Source: Callorhinus ursinus
Lineage: Eukaryota; Chordata; Mammalia; Carnivora; Otariidae
DNA: 64,000 nt
Reading direction: 5' to 3'
NCBI RefSeq assembly: GCF_003265705.1
Contig: NW_020312785.1
Coordinates: 131,174,861-131,238,860 of the forward strand
Shown here in pieces: positions 11,797 to 23,265 of the stretch; the first letter of the stretch is position 1; each line of letters begins with the position of its first letter. A program made the position numbers and the translations under genes. The notes beneath the pieces are model-generated. The model had not been told where the DNA came from and made no database searches. It saw only the letters and a program-made list of their open reading frames with translations.

Positions 11797-11964
11797 TTAG
11801 AATCAAGTACTGCTTATGCTTATGCTTAATAGGAGATTTGCTATGTTGCATGGTAGACAACCAGCCTATTAAAATATTGAATGAGAGTCCTTAGGACACA
11901 TTAGTAAACTGTTACCTTTAGTTTATAAATGACAAATTTCAATACTGCTCCATAGCTCACACAA

Positions 11965-12235
11965 AATGGTAGCACAGCATTCCAGCCAGAATGCCTGGGT
12001 TTAGACTAGTTACTGGTCTGGTTACTGACTCTGTGATCTTGGCAAATGAATTGTACCCCTCTCTGGGCTTCTGTTTTGCTGCCTGTAAATAGGGATGACA
12101 AGGAATCTAACTCTTAGGTTTGGTGTGAAGAATAAATGAATGAATCCATGTAAAGAAAGCATTTCTGAGAGTACCTGGCACATTAATAAACCCTCAACAA
12201 ATGTGAGCTATTATTATTTCTATTATTAACCGATA
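11965..12235 (+). mobile_element. MIR SINE, plus strand
   Basis: Forward MIR: 'agaatgcctgggtttagact', 'ctctgtgatcttggcaaatg', 'cttctgttttgctgcctgta', and the tail 'cctggcacattaataaaccc'. Near full length and typically diverged. Confidence 0.87.
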
Positions 12236-13606
12236 GCTAGATTATGATGAAAATAATAAGGTCTGTGGAATACACACTCTACGGTACATTACCCAACTCT
12301 AACAACCACAGAACTTGTAGATTTGATCATTTGGTGGTCTCTCAGAAAAATCTTTGTAGCTCACTGATTGCATGTGGCTCCACACTGTGGATCTCCTCCG
12401 TTCAAGTGAATAAATTGAGGATATTGTTAGAGTGCACTTTTGTTTGGGCTTAAAAGGGGAAAAATATTGCTGAAATCACTTTCTTAAGTATCGATCATTT
12501 TTTCCTACTCTCTCCTTCCACACTGGCTTTCTACTCCTCTACTCTGGACTTTTGGGAGAGAGTGGGAGAAGGAAAACCTAGAGAAAGGGAAATGGTAATG
12601 AATAAGAAGTAAAAAAAGAAGGAAATATAGGAAGAACATGTTGGAGACATAACCCTCTACTGATTTGTGGGCAAGAAAAATAAAAAGAAATTAGATGTTT
12701 GGTTTGACGCCTTTGTTGCCAAATATTAAAAAGAAACAGAGTGATGATGGTATGAATTGAAGAGAAATTGTTTATCTTTATAAATTTAGATGTACGCATG
12801 CCTAGATGTTTGAGGTCAGACAATTTGCTTTGGAGTGGGAATGACTCAAATGTGAACTTCTGTGACCTCCAATGTTTGGGTAAACATTTGGTTTTCCTCC
12901 CAATCTCCATTCAGAGACATGGGACCCAAATAAAGCCTGAAGTTATAATCGGCTACAGCTGCCAGTCATCACAAAATCAACCTTTTGTCTTTGGAGGCCA
13001 AGTGGAAGGGAATCTATCAGCAGAAAATTTATCTTTTCTACCATTTGTGCTCCCAACGGGCATAATGGCTTCCCTACTCAATAAATGTTCAATGGATGAA
13101 TTAATGTGGAAAAATACATTGCAGGCACATTAGATATGAGGTGATTGGGCAGCAGTCCATTGATTGACAAGATTTGATTAATCAGATTTAGCTTGTTAAG
13201 GTTTCTTAAATATGTGAAGTGGGTGAGAATGTCCCAGACCACAAAAAGCAGAAAGTGTAGCTTTCTAAATCTTTCTGTAACCCGATCTAATCTCTTTTTT
13301 GAATCCCTATTCTGTCAATGCCAGAAAAATAATAATAAATTCTGAAAAACCTAACAGATAAGATGCTCTTATTCCCCCAAGCACTTCATCTTGGCTTCGC
13401 TTCTGATTTAAGTCTTGGCCGGGTACACAATCCTGTATGGGCTTTGACTTATGTCCAACTGTCAGCCTCTAGGCCGAAGTGTATGTGCTGAGTCTTTGCT
13501 TTTTGTGCCCATGGGTTCGTTCAAACTCACGAACATTGGCAGGCGCTAGCTTTGCTTGTAGTGTTCAGGCAGCTTGGAAGTGTGGAAGAATGAACACTTC
13601 TGAGAG
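12236..13606. other. Unassigned sequence, comparatively CpG-retaining near 13,390-13,570
   Basis: No gene that I can defend. A 121-codon frame at 12,768-13,133 has no recognisable domain and is open by chance as far as I can tell. A possible L2-like tail ('tactcaataaatgttcaatg') lies near 13,075. 13,390-13,570 keeps more CpG and GC than its surroundings and matches no repeat I know. Confidence 0.4.
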
Positions 13607-14150
13607 TGTGATGGTTAATTTTATGTGTCAGCTTGACTGGGCTGCAGGGTGCCCAGATATTAAGCATTGTTCGAGGTGTTTCTGTGAGGGAGTCTTTGGA
13701 TGAGATTAATGTTTAAATTGGTAGACTGAGCAAAGCAGATTGCCTGGAACACTGTGTGTGGGCCCCATCCAATCAGTTGAAAGCCTGAATAGAACAGAAA
13801 GGCTGACTGTCCCTCAAGTAAGAGGGACTGTCCCTTTTCCTGCCTGATGGCTGGTGGACTGGGACATTGTCTTTTTCCTGCTTTCAGACTCAAACTGAAA
13901 CAATGGCTCTTCCTGAACCTTGAGCCTGCCCTTCAGACTGGAACTAAACCATCAGCATTCTTAGGTCTCCAGTTTGCCAACTCACCCCACAGATCTTGTG
14001 ACTTGTCAGTTTCTATAATCATGTGAGTCAATCCCTTATAATACATCTCTCTCTACACACACACACACACCCACCCACCCACACACACACACCCACACAC
14101 ACCCACACCCTACTGTTCCTGTTTCTTCTGGAGAACCAGGTTAATATGGA
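13607..14150 (+). mobile_element. Solo LTR of ERVL type (MLT2-like), plus orientation
   Basis: Begins 'gtgatggttaattttatgtg' and continues through 'cagcttgactgggctgcagg' and 'ggccccatccaatcagttga', ending near 'tctggagaaccaggttaata'. This is the layout of MLT2 LTRs, the long terminal repeats of ancient ERVL endogenous retroviruses. No internal viral genes adjoin it, so it is probably a solo LTR left by recombination. A CA microsatellite has expanded near its 3' end. Confidence 0.8.
14055..14110 (+). repeat. CA-rich microsatellite, (CA)n with CCCA interruptions
   Basis: Alternating CA runs broken by 'cccacccacccacac' units. It sits inside the 3' part of the MLT2-like LTR and is likely length-polymorphic. 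Confidence 0.95.
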
Positions 14151-14592
14151 TGACATCCCTTGACCATTTGGGGATGGGAGCCAACTGGGTAAATGCCTCA
14201 GCCTCCTATCCTTCAGGTGGACAATTCGCTATGATTCTCAGGGGGTCCCAAGGGAAATGAGTTCCTATTGCTCACAAGGGCTACCTCAATAACATTCCCT
14301 TATATTGGCTTTGCTGCTTTCCCAGTTTCCCTCTTCCAGTCCCTCACTCCTGTTCTCTGGAATCACCTCCCCTCCTCTCCCCATCCCTCCCCCCACCCCC
14401 CCAAAAAAACACCTACACTCAAATTCAGGCTCTTCTTTTAGGGAAACCCAAACTAAAACACGTAGTTATTTTAGATTTAACCTCTGCCAATTTGGACATT
14501 TTCTCTCCCCACCTCCTCCCTGAAGCAACATCTAAGATTTCAGGGAATTTATAGAGTGCCACGGTTTTGGAGGGAGGAATCTGGAATGTTTT
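14151..14592. other. Unassigned C-rich sequence, possibly an old repeat end
   Basis: No gene. 14,225-14,460 ('ctcacaagggctacctcaat' through 'gggaaacccaaactaaaaca') resembles the end of an old mammalian repeat that I cannot name. 14,383-14,402 is a C-run cluster and a minus-strand G-quadruplex candidate. Confidence 0.4.
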
Positions 14593-14603
14593 TGGTCTCT
14601 GGT

Positions 14604-15007
14604 CTTTTTTTATTATGTTATGTTAATCACCATACATTACATCATTAGTTTTTGATGTATGTTTCATGATTCATTATTTGCGTATAACACGCAGTGCTCC
14701 ATGCAGAACGTGCCCTCTTTAATACCCATCACCAGGCTAACCCATCCTCCCAGCCCCCTCCCCTCTAGAACCCTGTTTGTTTTTCAGAGTCCACCATTTC
14801 TCATGGTTCATCTCCCCCTCCGATTTCCCCCCCTTCATTCTTCCCCTCCTGCTATCTTCTTCTTCTTCTTTTTTTAACATATAATGTATTATTTGTTTCA
14901 GAGGTACAGGTCTGTGATTCAACAGTCTTGCACAATTCACAGCGCTCACCATAGCACATACCCTCCCCAGTGTCTATCACCCAGCCACCCCATCCCTCCC
15001 ACCTCCG
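14604..15007 (-). mobile_element. Carnivore L1 3' end, 5'-truncated, minus strand
   Basis: Reversed 3' UTR of the carnivore L1 lineage: 'ttaatcaccatacattacat', 'gtgctccatgcagaacgtgc', 'cagtcttgcacaattcacag', 'ccagtgtctatcacccagcc'. The poly(A) appears as T at the left end. The target-site duplication 'tggtctctggt' (14,593-14,603 and 15,008-15,018) is exact. Only about 400 bp were inserted, all from the 3' UTR, so no coding part is present. Low divergence from the family text suggests a fairly recent insertion. Confidence 0.92.
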
Positions 15008-15018
15008 TGGTCTCTGGT

Positions 15019-16822
15019 TTTTTGCTGACATCTGCTACAATGGTCTCAGCTGCATTCTTCTTAACCATCACTACCCATCACCCTGACTTTGCTGAAATAG
15101 TCGTATTCCCCTTGACCTTGTTTATTAGTTCATGAATTCTGTTTCTTTTTCATCATGACCTAGAGCCTTTTATGATCTACTTCTCTCACCTTCTTCTATT
15201 TCTGTGTTTTCTGAGATTACGCTCACTGACATCATTTGTACTCTGTGTCGCTGTTCTAAGATAGTGAGGTATGGGGGACCTCAAGGACCCTGCTTGCTTT
15301 CAAGGGCCCTGTCAGGAACTTGAACTCAGGTTGCCCTTAGACTCTAAAACTTATGTGGGTGTTCATTCAATCTTCCCTACCCTGGATTTGATCAGCGGAG
15401 GTTGAGAGACAGAAGGGGCAGAGCCCCTTCTCAAAGAGTACCATAGTATCTCATGGCCTTACTTGCCTCCACCTCCATCCCTTATTGCCTTCTCTTCAAC
15501 CCTCAAGCACAGTAAAGCAGGCACTGTTGATGCCTTGCCCCATTTTCTCTTATTCCCTCCCCCACCTGAGCTGCAGCTATAGAACTTCCAACACACTGCA
15601 TGTTCTCCACTCATAGTGCCTGCACCTCTCTCTTTCTGTTTTCTCTGCTTGAGGGCTTTCTCAGTTATCCTGGGAGCTTGCTCAGCTGGGCAGGTACAGC
15701 TCAGAATTATACAGTATTGACATCTCTCTGGGCAGCTGTTGGCCAGCAGGTGAGAGGATTTGGGAGATAAAGACCTCAATCTGCTTGTCTTTCAGTGGGA
15801 AGATGCTGAGGGGGTGCTTCCCACAATTTCTCAGAGGGTCCCTAAGCAGTTTTAGCTCCAACTACCCACACTGCAAACCAGCTCATCAACACACTATTTA
15901 TTTACTTTCCTCCCTTCTCTGTCTCACATCTCACCTGTGTGTCCTAGAACCACCTCCTAAAGAAACTACCCGCACCCAAGTCATTGTCTCAGGCCAATAA
16001 AAATTTCTTTGATGGGTGGGACAAAATTCTCATGGTGTGTATTCTTTGAAAACTTCCTGTGATAGGTGGACTGTGGCTTTTCAACTTAAAAGTCAAAGAT
16101 GTTTCATTTTTCTTCTCTTTTCTCTCTTGACATCTCAAATGGATCCAAATGGTCAAGGGCCACAGGTTAAAAGGAAGTAAAGAAGACCAGAAACAAACAT
16201 TCCCCTTACCGTGTATATCTGTCAACCAAGACAACCTTCTCACACAAAGGAAAGCTGTTCATGGTTAAAAGTGTTTGTGTAGTCATCTACCACCTGGAAC
16301 TGCCACTCTTGGCATAGCAACCGAAGCCTCTGGAGGTCTTTAGCCCATCTGTCATCCTTTGCCATGAGGAGCAATTCTCTGGTTGTATCTGCCTATGCAA
16401 ATAAGCCAACAGCAGGTATTCCTGGGGATATATGGAGACCATTTCCCTGGACAGCTGCTGCTGAATACAGATGTGGGTACTCCAGCAGCCAACAGGTTGC
16501 TATAAGCAGGTTCCAGACATAACCATTCAGAGAAGATTGATTTTATTGTCTGCTAGGATTATGACTGAGGAATATGCTTCACTGACCAGCTTTTGATTAA
16601 GTCACAGAGAAGTGCTAAGGATGTTTTCTTGTTAAGTGTATGGGCCCTTCTGATAAACAATAAATATCACACTGGAGAAATCAGCACTTTCTGCAAACAG
16701 TCTGCACCTTACAGGCATTAGCATATGCCAAGGTCACTCATGACTACTTCAAATAACTGGTTCAGTCAGGAAAAAAAAAAGTGTAAATTGCAATGAAAAG
16801 GAGGCAATTTAGCCTAGGGATA
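15019..16822. other. Unassigned sequence
   Basis: No gene recognised. A 106-codon minus-strand frame (15,459-15,779) has no domain. 15,920-16,005 ('gaaactacccgcacccaagt' and following) could be the end of an old LTR or L1, but I cannot assign it. 16,245-16,790 shows nothing familiar. Confidence 0.35.
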
Positions 16823-16837
16823 CAGGTCATTCCTATA

Positions 16838-17044
16838 TTTATTTTTATTTTTTTTAAGATTTTATTTATTTATTTGACAGAGAGAGACACAGCGAGAGAG
16901 GGAACACAAGAAGGGAGAGTGCAAGTGGGAGAAGCAGGCCTCCCGCCGAGCAGGGAGCCCGATGCGGGGCTCGATCCCAGGACCCTGGGATCATGACCTG
17001 AGCCGAAGGCAGACGCTGAACGACTGAGCCACCCAGGCGCCCCC
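16838..17044 (-). mobile_element. Can-SINE, minus strand
   Basis: Full-length and well preserved: 'aagattttatttatttattt', 'cacagcgagagagggaacac', 'cccgatgcggggctcgatcc', 'tgagccacccaggcgccccc'. Retained CpGs suggest a young copy. The duplication is '(a/g)ggtcattcct', at about 16,824-16,833 and 17,045-17,055. Confidence 0.96.
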
Positions 17045-17055
17045 GGGTCATTCCT

Positions 17056-18282
17056 TTAAAAAAATGTCTGTTTTTATCATGTAAAGAAAATGAATAAAGA
17101 AGCTTTTTGGAGATGTTTTTGGTTGGGTTATCCCCAAAGCATCCCTGAGATCAGGATTTAAATGCACATGGTTTATTTAGGAAGCATAGGTAAAGAGTGC
17201 GGAAGTGAGATGGGGAAGGGAAGAAATCCAATCAATGGTGTGCTATCAAGCAGGTTATCACTTTGGGCAACTGAGGCTCAACTCAACTGGGGAAATCTGG
17301 GAGGCAGTGTGGCATGTGCTTTAGAGGTATCTCCCCACCAGTCCCAACCCCAAGAGATGAGGAAGCGGGGGTACTTATTCTCCGACCCTTGTCAGTCATG
17401 GGCTGAGGGCTACTTGCTGGGAGACGTTGTGGGGGCCATCATGACGTGCCACCCAGATTCTCCTTTAGGGAAGGATTTGTTGCCTAGCTTTGGGGCAGGG
17501 GGCTGTCAGTGGACAACCTTCCACTATCCACCCGTTTAGTAATTGCCTTAGGTGCAGGAAGCTGCCTTGCCAAGGTCACGTCCTTCCATGGTGGCCCATA
17601 TCCAATGACTGATTGAAATGGGGATATAAAAGCCTGGCCATCTAAACTCAACTTGGGTCCAGAACTCCCCACAGGGTTGGCTGAGGCTGTCACTGGGCCT
17701 GTGCACTGGGCCCACTTGAATTTTCCCTCTACCCAATCCTATTTCCTTTCCCTGTCTCTGGATGTCAATCCCAAGAGAACTCTTGAACAAACATCCTGCA
17801 CAGTAAATTCCATCTCATAGTGCTTCCTGGAGAACCTAACCAAGGATGGGCATTCATTCTCTGCCACTCAGGTAGAGTCCTGGGGGATTTCAGTGGGAGG
17901 CTATGGGTGTGTACCGAGTTGTTGAGTGCTGAGGGCAGGGCACACGATGTCTGCTGAAGAGGTGGGAATGTGGTAGTTATTTCTTTGTTTCCTTTGATCA
18001 GGGGAGGTGAGATCATATGAGGGCAATGGGAACTAAGAGGTTTAATGAACGGCTGTCGAGCTAGGGAGGGGCGGCACTGAGGCGTGATTTGGTGTCCAAT
18101 ATGATGGTGGCGAATTCAGAGCCCCAGGATGTGAGTAAGAGGGCAGGTGGGCTAGCAGATGGATAGCTGAGGGTAGGTGGGGGGGTGGAAGAAGAAACAA
18201 AGATAGTCCAGAATGGTGAAAAGTGAGACAATAGAACTAGCAGGCCCTCTAGGTGGTAGCTATTACTACTATTATTACTACA
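17056..18282. other. Unassigned sequence, probably an old LTR or LINE part at 17,100-17,850
   Basis: 17,140-17,850 has repeat-like text ('tatcaagcaggttatcactt', 'gtggcatgtgctttagaggt', and the end 'gcttcctggagaacctaacc'), suggesting an old LTR, but I cannot name it. The 125-codon plus-strand frame inside it (17,162-17,539) has no recognisable domain. 17,860-18,260 is unassigned and ends in a small (TTA)n patch near 18,262-18,285. Confidence 0.35.
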
Positions 18283-18683
18283 TTATGGGCTGAATTATGT
18301 GGCCCCCAAAATTATTATGTTGAAGCCCTGACCTTTAGGACCTCACAACATGACTGTTTTTGGAGATAGGGCCTTTGAAGATGCAATTCAAGGAGAATGA
18401 AGCTGTTAGGGTGGGTCGTAATTCAATCTGGCTGGAGTCCTTATAAAAAGAGATTAGGGCCCACAGAGACACTAGGAAAGGGCACACACAGAGATACAAC
18501 CATGTGAAGACATGGTGAGAAGGCGGTCATCTGAAAGCCAAGGAGAGAGGCCTCAGAGGAACCCAAACCTGCTGACGCCTTGATCTTGGACCTGTAGCTT
18601 CCAGAACTATGAGGAAACAAATCTCTCTCGTTTAAGCCACCCAGTGGTGGTATTTTCTTATGGCAGCTCTAGCAAACAAATAC
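18283..18683 (+). mobile_element. Solo MaLR LTR (MLT1-like), plus orientation
   Basis: Starts 'tatgggctgaattatgtggc', then 'gttgaagccctgacctttag', 'gagtccttataaaaagagat', 'catgtgaagacatggtgaga' and 'tttaagccacccagtggtgg', ending near 'cagctctagcaaacaaatac'. This is the order of MLT1 LTRs (ERVL-MaLR). 'ttataaaaag' sits where the LTR's own TATA box would lie. No internal region adjoins it. Confidence 0.85.
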
Positions 18684-18955
18684 AACCACCATTATAATTA
18701 TTGTTTTTATTTCTCCCTCACTATTAAATTTCTTAGTAAATCCTGCCAATTCTGGCTTCTAAGTGCCTTGAAACCTGTCTATTTCTCTTTTTCTAATGTC
18801 AGCGTCTTCCATGTTTTTTTTTCAACTGGTTCTTCCCAGTAGATGGGCTCTGAGCTTACCCCTACTAGATTCTCCCTTAGCAAATCAGACAAAATGACCA
18901 TCTCACTGAAGTGTATATTTGACTATGATAGTTCTGCTTGATTATGATCGTTGTG

Positions 18956-19190
18956 CTTGCTTATGAAGTCTTCAATGGCTCCCTGTCATTCCCGGAATAA
19001 GGTCTAACGTGGCCTTCCAAAGGCTCTGCTCAGCCTTGTCCTCTTCTGCATCACTGACCTTATCTTTAGCCACAGCATGTTGGATTCGCTTCCATTCCTT
19101 CTCCAACCTCCATGCTTTTGCACACACTATTCTTCCTTCAAAATACTGCTCCTGGAGTATTCATGGCTTGTATTGCTATCTGCAGTCCAC
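18956..19190 (+). mobile_element. L2 LINE fragment (ORF 3' part), plus strand
   Basis: 'ttcaatggctccctgtcatt', 'ccggaataaggtctaacgtg' and 'catgcttttgcacacactat' follow the order of the L2 segment encoding the C-terminal part of its polyprotein. It is strongly decayed. Confidence 0.6.
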
Positions 19191-19985
19191 AGGAGGGTCC
19201 CTCTGTCTCAGACCTGGAATAAACGTCATGGTTTAGAACTCACAGAGGCCTGTAAACTGCTCTGTGTTACCCTTCCATCTTATTAATGAAAATACCAAAA
19301 CCAGAAGGGCAAAATGATGCATGTCAGCTCACAGCATTAGTGATACAGTTGACTTTGGAACACCCTTGACTTTGGGATGTGACTCTCTCTACCTCCTTAC
19401 TTCTCGGCTGCCTTTATTGATGACATTTTCTTCCATCTCCAGGCTTTTCTTCATGTGGAGTCCAGTCACTTCTTCAACACTGTTTCAGTGAAGTTACTCC
19501 TCTGCCCAGAAAGTCACTGTGGTTCCCTATTATTTTTCATAATAAGCCTACAATAGGACTGGCCGCCAGGACACTCCATAGTGGGCTTTTGTCCTCTGCA
19601 GTCATTTCCTAACAGGCATTGTCTATAGATGGCAGACAAGGCATTTTTACATCAATACTTTATTTCTTTGATCTAAGATGTCATCAGTTATAAAATGAAT
19701 TATTGTTTTAATTTATCACTTAAGGTAGAAAAAATGATGCCAATTAAGCTAAAATATACCATTGATTAAAAGTGGGTTCTAATTTCATTGTCACTCATTT
19801 CACATGGAAAATATGTAAATCTTAGAATTGATGCAATATAATATAATTAAAAATAGCTGCTTGGCTCAGAGTCCACCGACCGCATGAAGCTCTCCTTGAC
19901 CAATCTTGGGCAGATTCCTTGAATTCCTGTAGAACTTATCAACTCCTTACTCATTTCCTAACTTCTCCAATTTCCTTTCTTCTCC
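19191..19985. other. Unassigned sequence
   Basis: No gene. The text near 19,440-19,560 is reminiscent of L2 but too degraded to assign. The rest is AT-rich and unrecognised. Confidence 0.35.
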
Positions 19986-20195
19986 TTTCTCTAGTTTATT
20001 GGTGATGATTGTGTGCCTGGCACGGGGCATGCAGTGATGAAGAGAAACTGGTCCCTGCCCTCATGGTCTTTTTACAAAGAAGTAAGGAAATACATAAGTG
20101 AATAATTACAGACCACAAACTGCTATGAAGGAAATAATGCCAAAGATAAAGAATAAAGGCAGGATGGTAGAGAGAGGGTAAAATGTTTTCCACTG
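19986..20195 (-). mobile_element. L2-like LINE tail fragment, minus strand
   Basis: 'gattgtgtgcctggcacggg', then 'ggtccctgccctcatggtct' and 'taagtgaataattacagacc', follows the reversed L2 3' UTR. Short and diverged. Confidence 0.55.
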
Positions 20196-20349
20196 GAGCC
20201 TCACCCTCCTTTCACATGTCCCCCTGTTTTCCAAAAACCAGTTCAAAAGTTTCATCTTCCCCCAAAACTTAACTTATTTTCTCCCACATAACCTTCTACT
20301 TTACAAGAAAATCACTCCCTCCTCTAGCTTTGAATCTGTGTTTTTCCAT

Positions 20350-20612
20350 TGAGAATGATGGCATAGCAAGGAGCTGATAGCATGGATTCTTGGAGCCCCA
20401 GTCTCCCTGTGTTCAAATCTCAGCATGGTCATTTATTGGTTGCATAACGTTTTGGTAAATCTCTCTGTGCCTCAGTTTTCCTATTCTTAAAAATGGAGCT
20501 AATACTAGTACCTACATTATGACACTGCTATGGAGATTAAGTGAATTAAAACATGTAAAATATTTAGAAAAGTATTGGGCATGTAGAAAGCATTATAAGG
20601 ATCATTATATCT
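20350..20612 (+). mobile_element. MIR SINE, plus strand
   Basis: Forward MIR: 'ctgtgttcaaatctcagcat', 'tctctctgtgcctcagtttt', 'ctattcttaaaaatggagct', 'ggagattaagtgaattaaaa'. Near full length. Confidence 0.87.
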
Positions 20613-21327
20613 ACCCTGGTTATTTGCTTTTATCCATGTTTTCTTTCCCCTTTTAGACTCTGATGTAGGCATGACTGAGGGCAAGGGATTTGGGAACAGA
20701 ATAGAAGAAAATCAAATCCTAGTTGGATAAATTTTCTAGAAGCATAAGCTTGGATACATATTTCTTGACTATTCTAAATCTCATTCTCTTTATCGTTTAA
20801 ATAATGATAGCAAATATGTACATTTTGGAGTTTTCAGGGGGATAAGTAAGATAAATACACAAAATGCCTGCTACATAGATCTTGGTGAAGACTGCTATTA
20901 TTCTTACCTCAATCCAGGAAGGGCAGAGTCCATCTTATTACTCTTTGTGTTTTCATATCACTGAGCAGAATTCACCATCCATGATGTTAGTGGCATTAGT
21001 TAAGTGTTCGATAACTCATCGTATGAAAGAGCGAGTGAGTAAGCAAATGGTGGTGTCCCCTAGAGACCTTGTCATGAGGATTGGTATAATAGTCACACTC
21101 TGGCTTCTGCTTCTTCATTTTGGGAGGGGGACGAATGATGAAGTGTGTGGGATCTCTCTGGAGAGGGAATCTTACCCTTCTCCCTAACTCCTTCCAGGTA
21201 CCCTAGAACAACACATCCTCCACTGTGTTGATTATGCCTCCCACACGGGTTTACCAGGTTATACTGTCATCTCTTATTTTCCTGTTCTTGAAATTAGTGG
21301 GGCTTTGGTTAAGGGCATGGGAAACTG
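20613..21327. other. Unassigned sequence
   Basis: No gene. A 101-codon plus-strand frame at 20,882-21,187 lacks any recognisable domain. Confidence 0.35.
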
Positions 21328-21340
21328 GCATTCTTTTCTT

Positions 21341-21554
21341 TTTTTTTAATTTTTAAAGGATTTTTTAAAAGATTTTATTTGTTTATTTGACAGAGAGAGA
21401 TAGTGAGAGCAGGAACATAAGCAGGGGGAGTGGGAAAGGGAGAAGCAGGCTTCCTGCCGAGCAGGGAGCCCAATGTGGGGCTTGATCCCAGGACCCTGGG
21501 ATCATGACCTGAGCCAAAGGCAGACGCTTACAGACTGAGCTACCCAGGCACCCT
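21341..21554 (-). mobile_element. Can-SINE, minus strand
   Basis: Reversed SINEC with a T-rich left end, 'gacagagagagatagtgaga', 'tgggatcatgacctgagcca', and head complement 'gagctacccaggcaccc'. The exact 13-bp duplication 'gcattcttttctt' is at 21,328-21,340 and 21,555-21,567. Confidence 0.95.
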
Positions 21555-21567
21555 GCATTCTTTTCTT

Positions 21568-22489
21568 CTAGAATGCAATTTAAAATTTCCACTGGAAAAT
21601 GCAATCATCAAGACCCAACAAAAGAGCTGCTTCCAGCTTTGGTTTTCAAGCTGGAATGTCTACATTTGAAGGCCAAATGAACCTCCTGGAATATCATATT
21701 CCGTGACTGTAAGCCTTGGAAATTTTCACTCTCAATAAAGAAGGTATCTATAGCCCTGACAATGCACAAACCTTGTATCAGCAAATGCAACACTTGATTC
21801 ACAGGCCCCTTCAGCTCTTATGGGTCACTGTTGTCATGCTACTTTGTGACTCCCCATTGAAGCTGGCATCTGGCTTTCTGGCTTACATTAAGTACTAATT
21901 TATTTTGGACAATTTTCAGGGCTAATCAACCAAAAGCCATATCCGTATGGCTCTGGGAAAACATTTCTCTTCTCACCTCGCCCACGGTATATTGTTTAGA
22001 ATAAAATGCCTCATTAAACTAGATCTCAATTTATTATTGTCACAAATTATTGTACCTTGCAACACTCCCAAGAGATCAGTGGAAAATCAAACTAAAGCCA
22101 TAACAGAAATGGGTCAATTTTGGCAAAAAGGAAAATTCAAATGTATGTCATACTGTTCCTTACATACGCTATTTTCTCTCTCTCGTCATTCTCTTTGATA
22201 GCAAAAAATCTGATGACTTAGAGCCCCACTGAAAAGCAAAAAGAGGACACTCCACTTCATGGAGTCCTTGGCTGCTCCTTGCCCCCTACCTGTCCTCCTC
22301 TCCTTGTGATTTAGTCAACCCCAAGTCTTCTTCACTAGCCCCTAAATGTCTCTGAAGTTGATCTGTTTCTCTCCATCCTCACAGGCTCCCCTTCAGCTCG
22401 GGCTACCATTTTCTCCCCTGGGTTACTGAAACAGTCTCACTTGTTTTTACTTAAGGCTAGCTCATTGCCTTACCCCACTTCCCTAGTCT
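21568..22489. other. Unassigned AT-rich sequence
   Basis: No gene; several open frames of 60-83 codons, with nothing recognisable. No repeat that I can name. Confidence 0.35.
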
Positions 22490-23040
22490 GATGGTGATTG
22501 TTTTGTATGTTAGATTGACTGCTTTTAAGACTCCAAATCTTCATCCCTGCCTGTATACACATAGTTGACATGAGACTGCAATTCTCCTCACTAAAGAGAG
22601 GAATTGATCTACTTCTTGACTTCTTGAGTCCAGGCTGGCTTCATGACTCGCATTGGACCATGGAATGTGGCAGAAGTGGAAGAATGTCATTTCCTAGCCT
22701 AATCCTCAAGAGGCCTTGTTTACCTTGCTCTCTTATACCTCTCCCATCACCAGGAGAGCAAGGCCAGGCTAGCCTGCTGGAGGATGAGGGACACATGGGG
22801 CAGAGCTGAGTTATCACATCAGCCCACTGAAACCAGTCTAGATCAATCAACAGCCAGCCTACTCTTTGGCATGTGAGAGAGAGACAGAGAGCCAGCCAAG
22901 ATTAGCAGAGCCACTCAGCCAAAGCTCAGCTGACTCTGGACACATGGGCAATAAACATTCATTCATTGTGTATGCTACAAGGGTTTTCTGCTTGTTGTTA
23001 TGAAGCATTATGCTGGCGGTAGAAAAACAAATAGACTTTC
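22490..23040 (+). mobile_element. Old MaLR-type LTR, plus orientation
   Basis: 'actgcaattctcctcactaa', 'catggaatgtggcagaagtg', 'aggctagcctgctggaggat' and 'gccagccaagattagcagag' follow the order of MLT1-class LTRs of ERVL-MaLR elements. The ends are blurred and the subfamily is uncertain. No viral coding region adjoins it. Another short unassigned piece follows, to 23,265. Confidence 0.6.
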
Positions 23041-23265
23041 TAAAGTAGAATCTGATCATCTTGCTTAAGAATCTATGACAACACTAATTGCCTTCCAAAT
23101 GGCCATTCTGTCCTTTTTTATCCTTTTTATAACAGAACCTGATTTAATTGAGGGCGATTTTTGTTGGAGTCAAACTCCCTTACCACTAAGATTGGTTATG
23201 TGATAAGGTTTTGGTCAGTAATATCTGGACAGAAATCACTAGAGAGGAACTTCCTTCTTAAATAA

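Larger units (their letters stand above)
9966..11800 (-). mobile_element. L2 LINE with readable RT region, minus strand
   Basis: A long L2 copy on the minus strand, split by two Can-SINEs (9,990-10,222 and 10,367-10,600). The 3' tail is at the left ('gtttattgaggg', then 'ggcctgttatgtgccag' and 'cttacattctagtgggagat'). The RT-encoding body runs to about 11,800, with landmarks such as 'agtgagatgggaagctgttg' and 'gagaatagattgtaggaagg'. L2 belongs to the CR1 clade and encodes an endonuclease/reverse transcriptase. The frame is interrupted many times, so this is a fossil. Only the 3' half is present. Confidence 0.8.

Noticed and set aside
12768..13133. 121-codon plus-strand frame
   Set aside because: No recognisable domain; its end overlaps a possible L2-like tail.
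13607..14150. LTR considered as the promoter of an intact provirus
   Set aside because: No second LTR or internal coding region adjoins it; it reads as a solo LTR.
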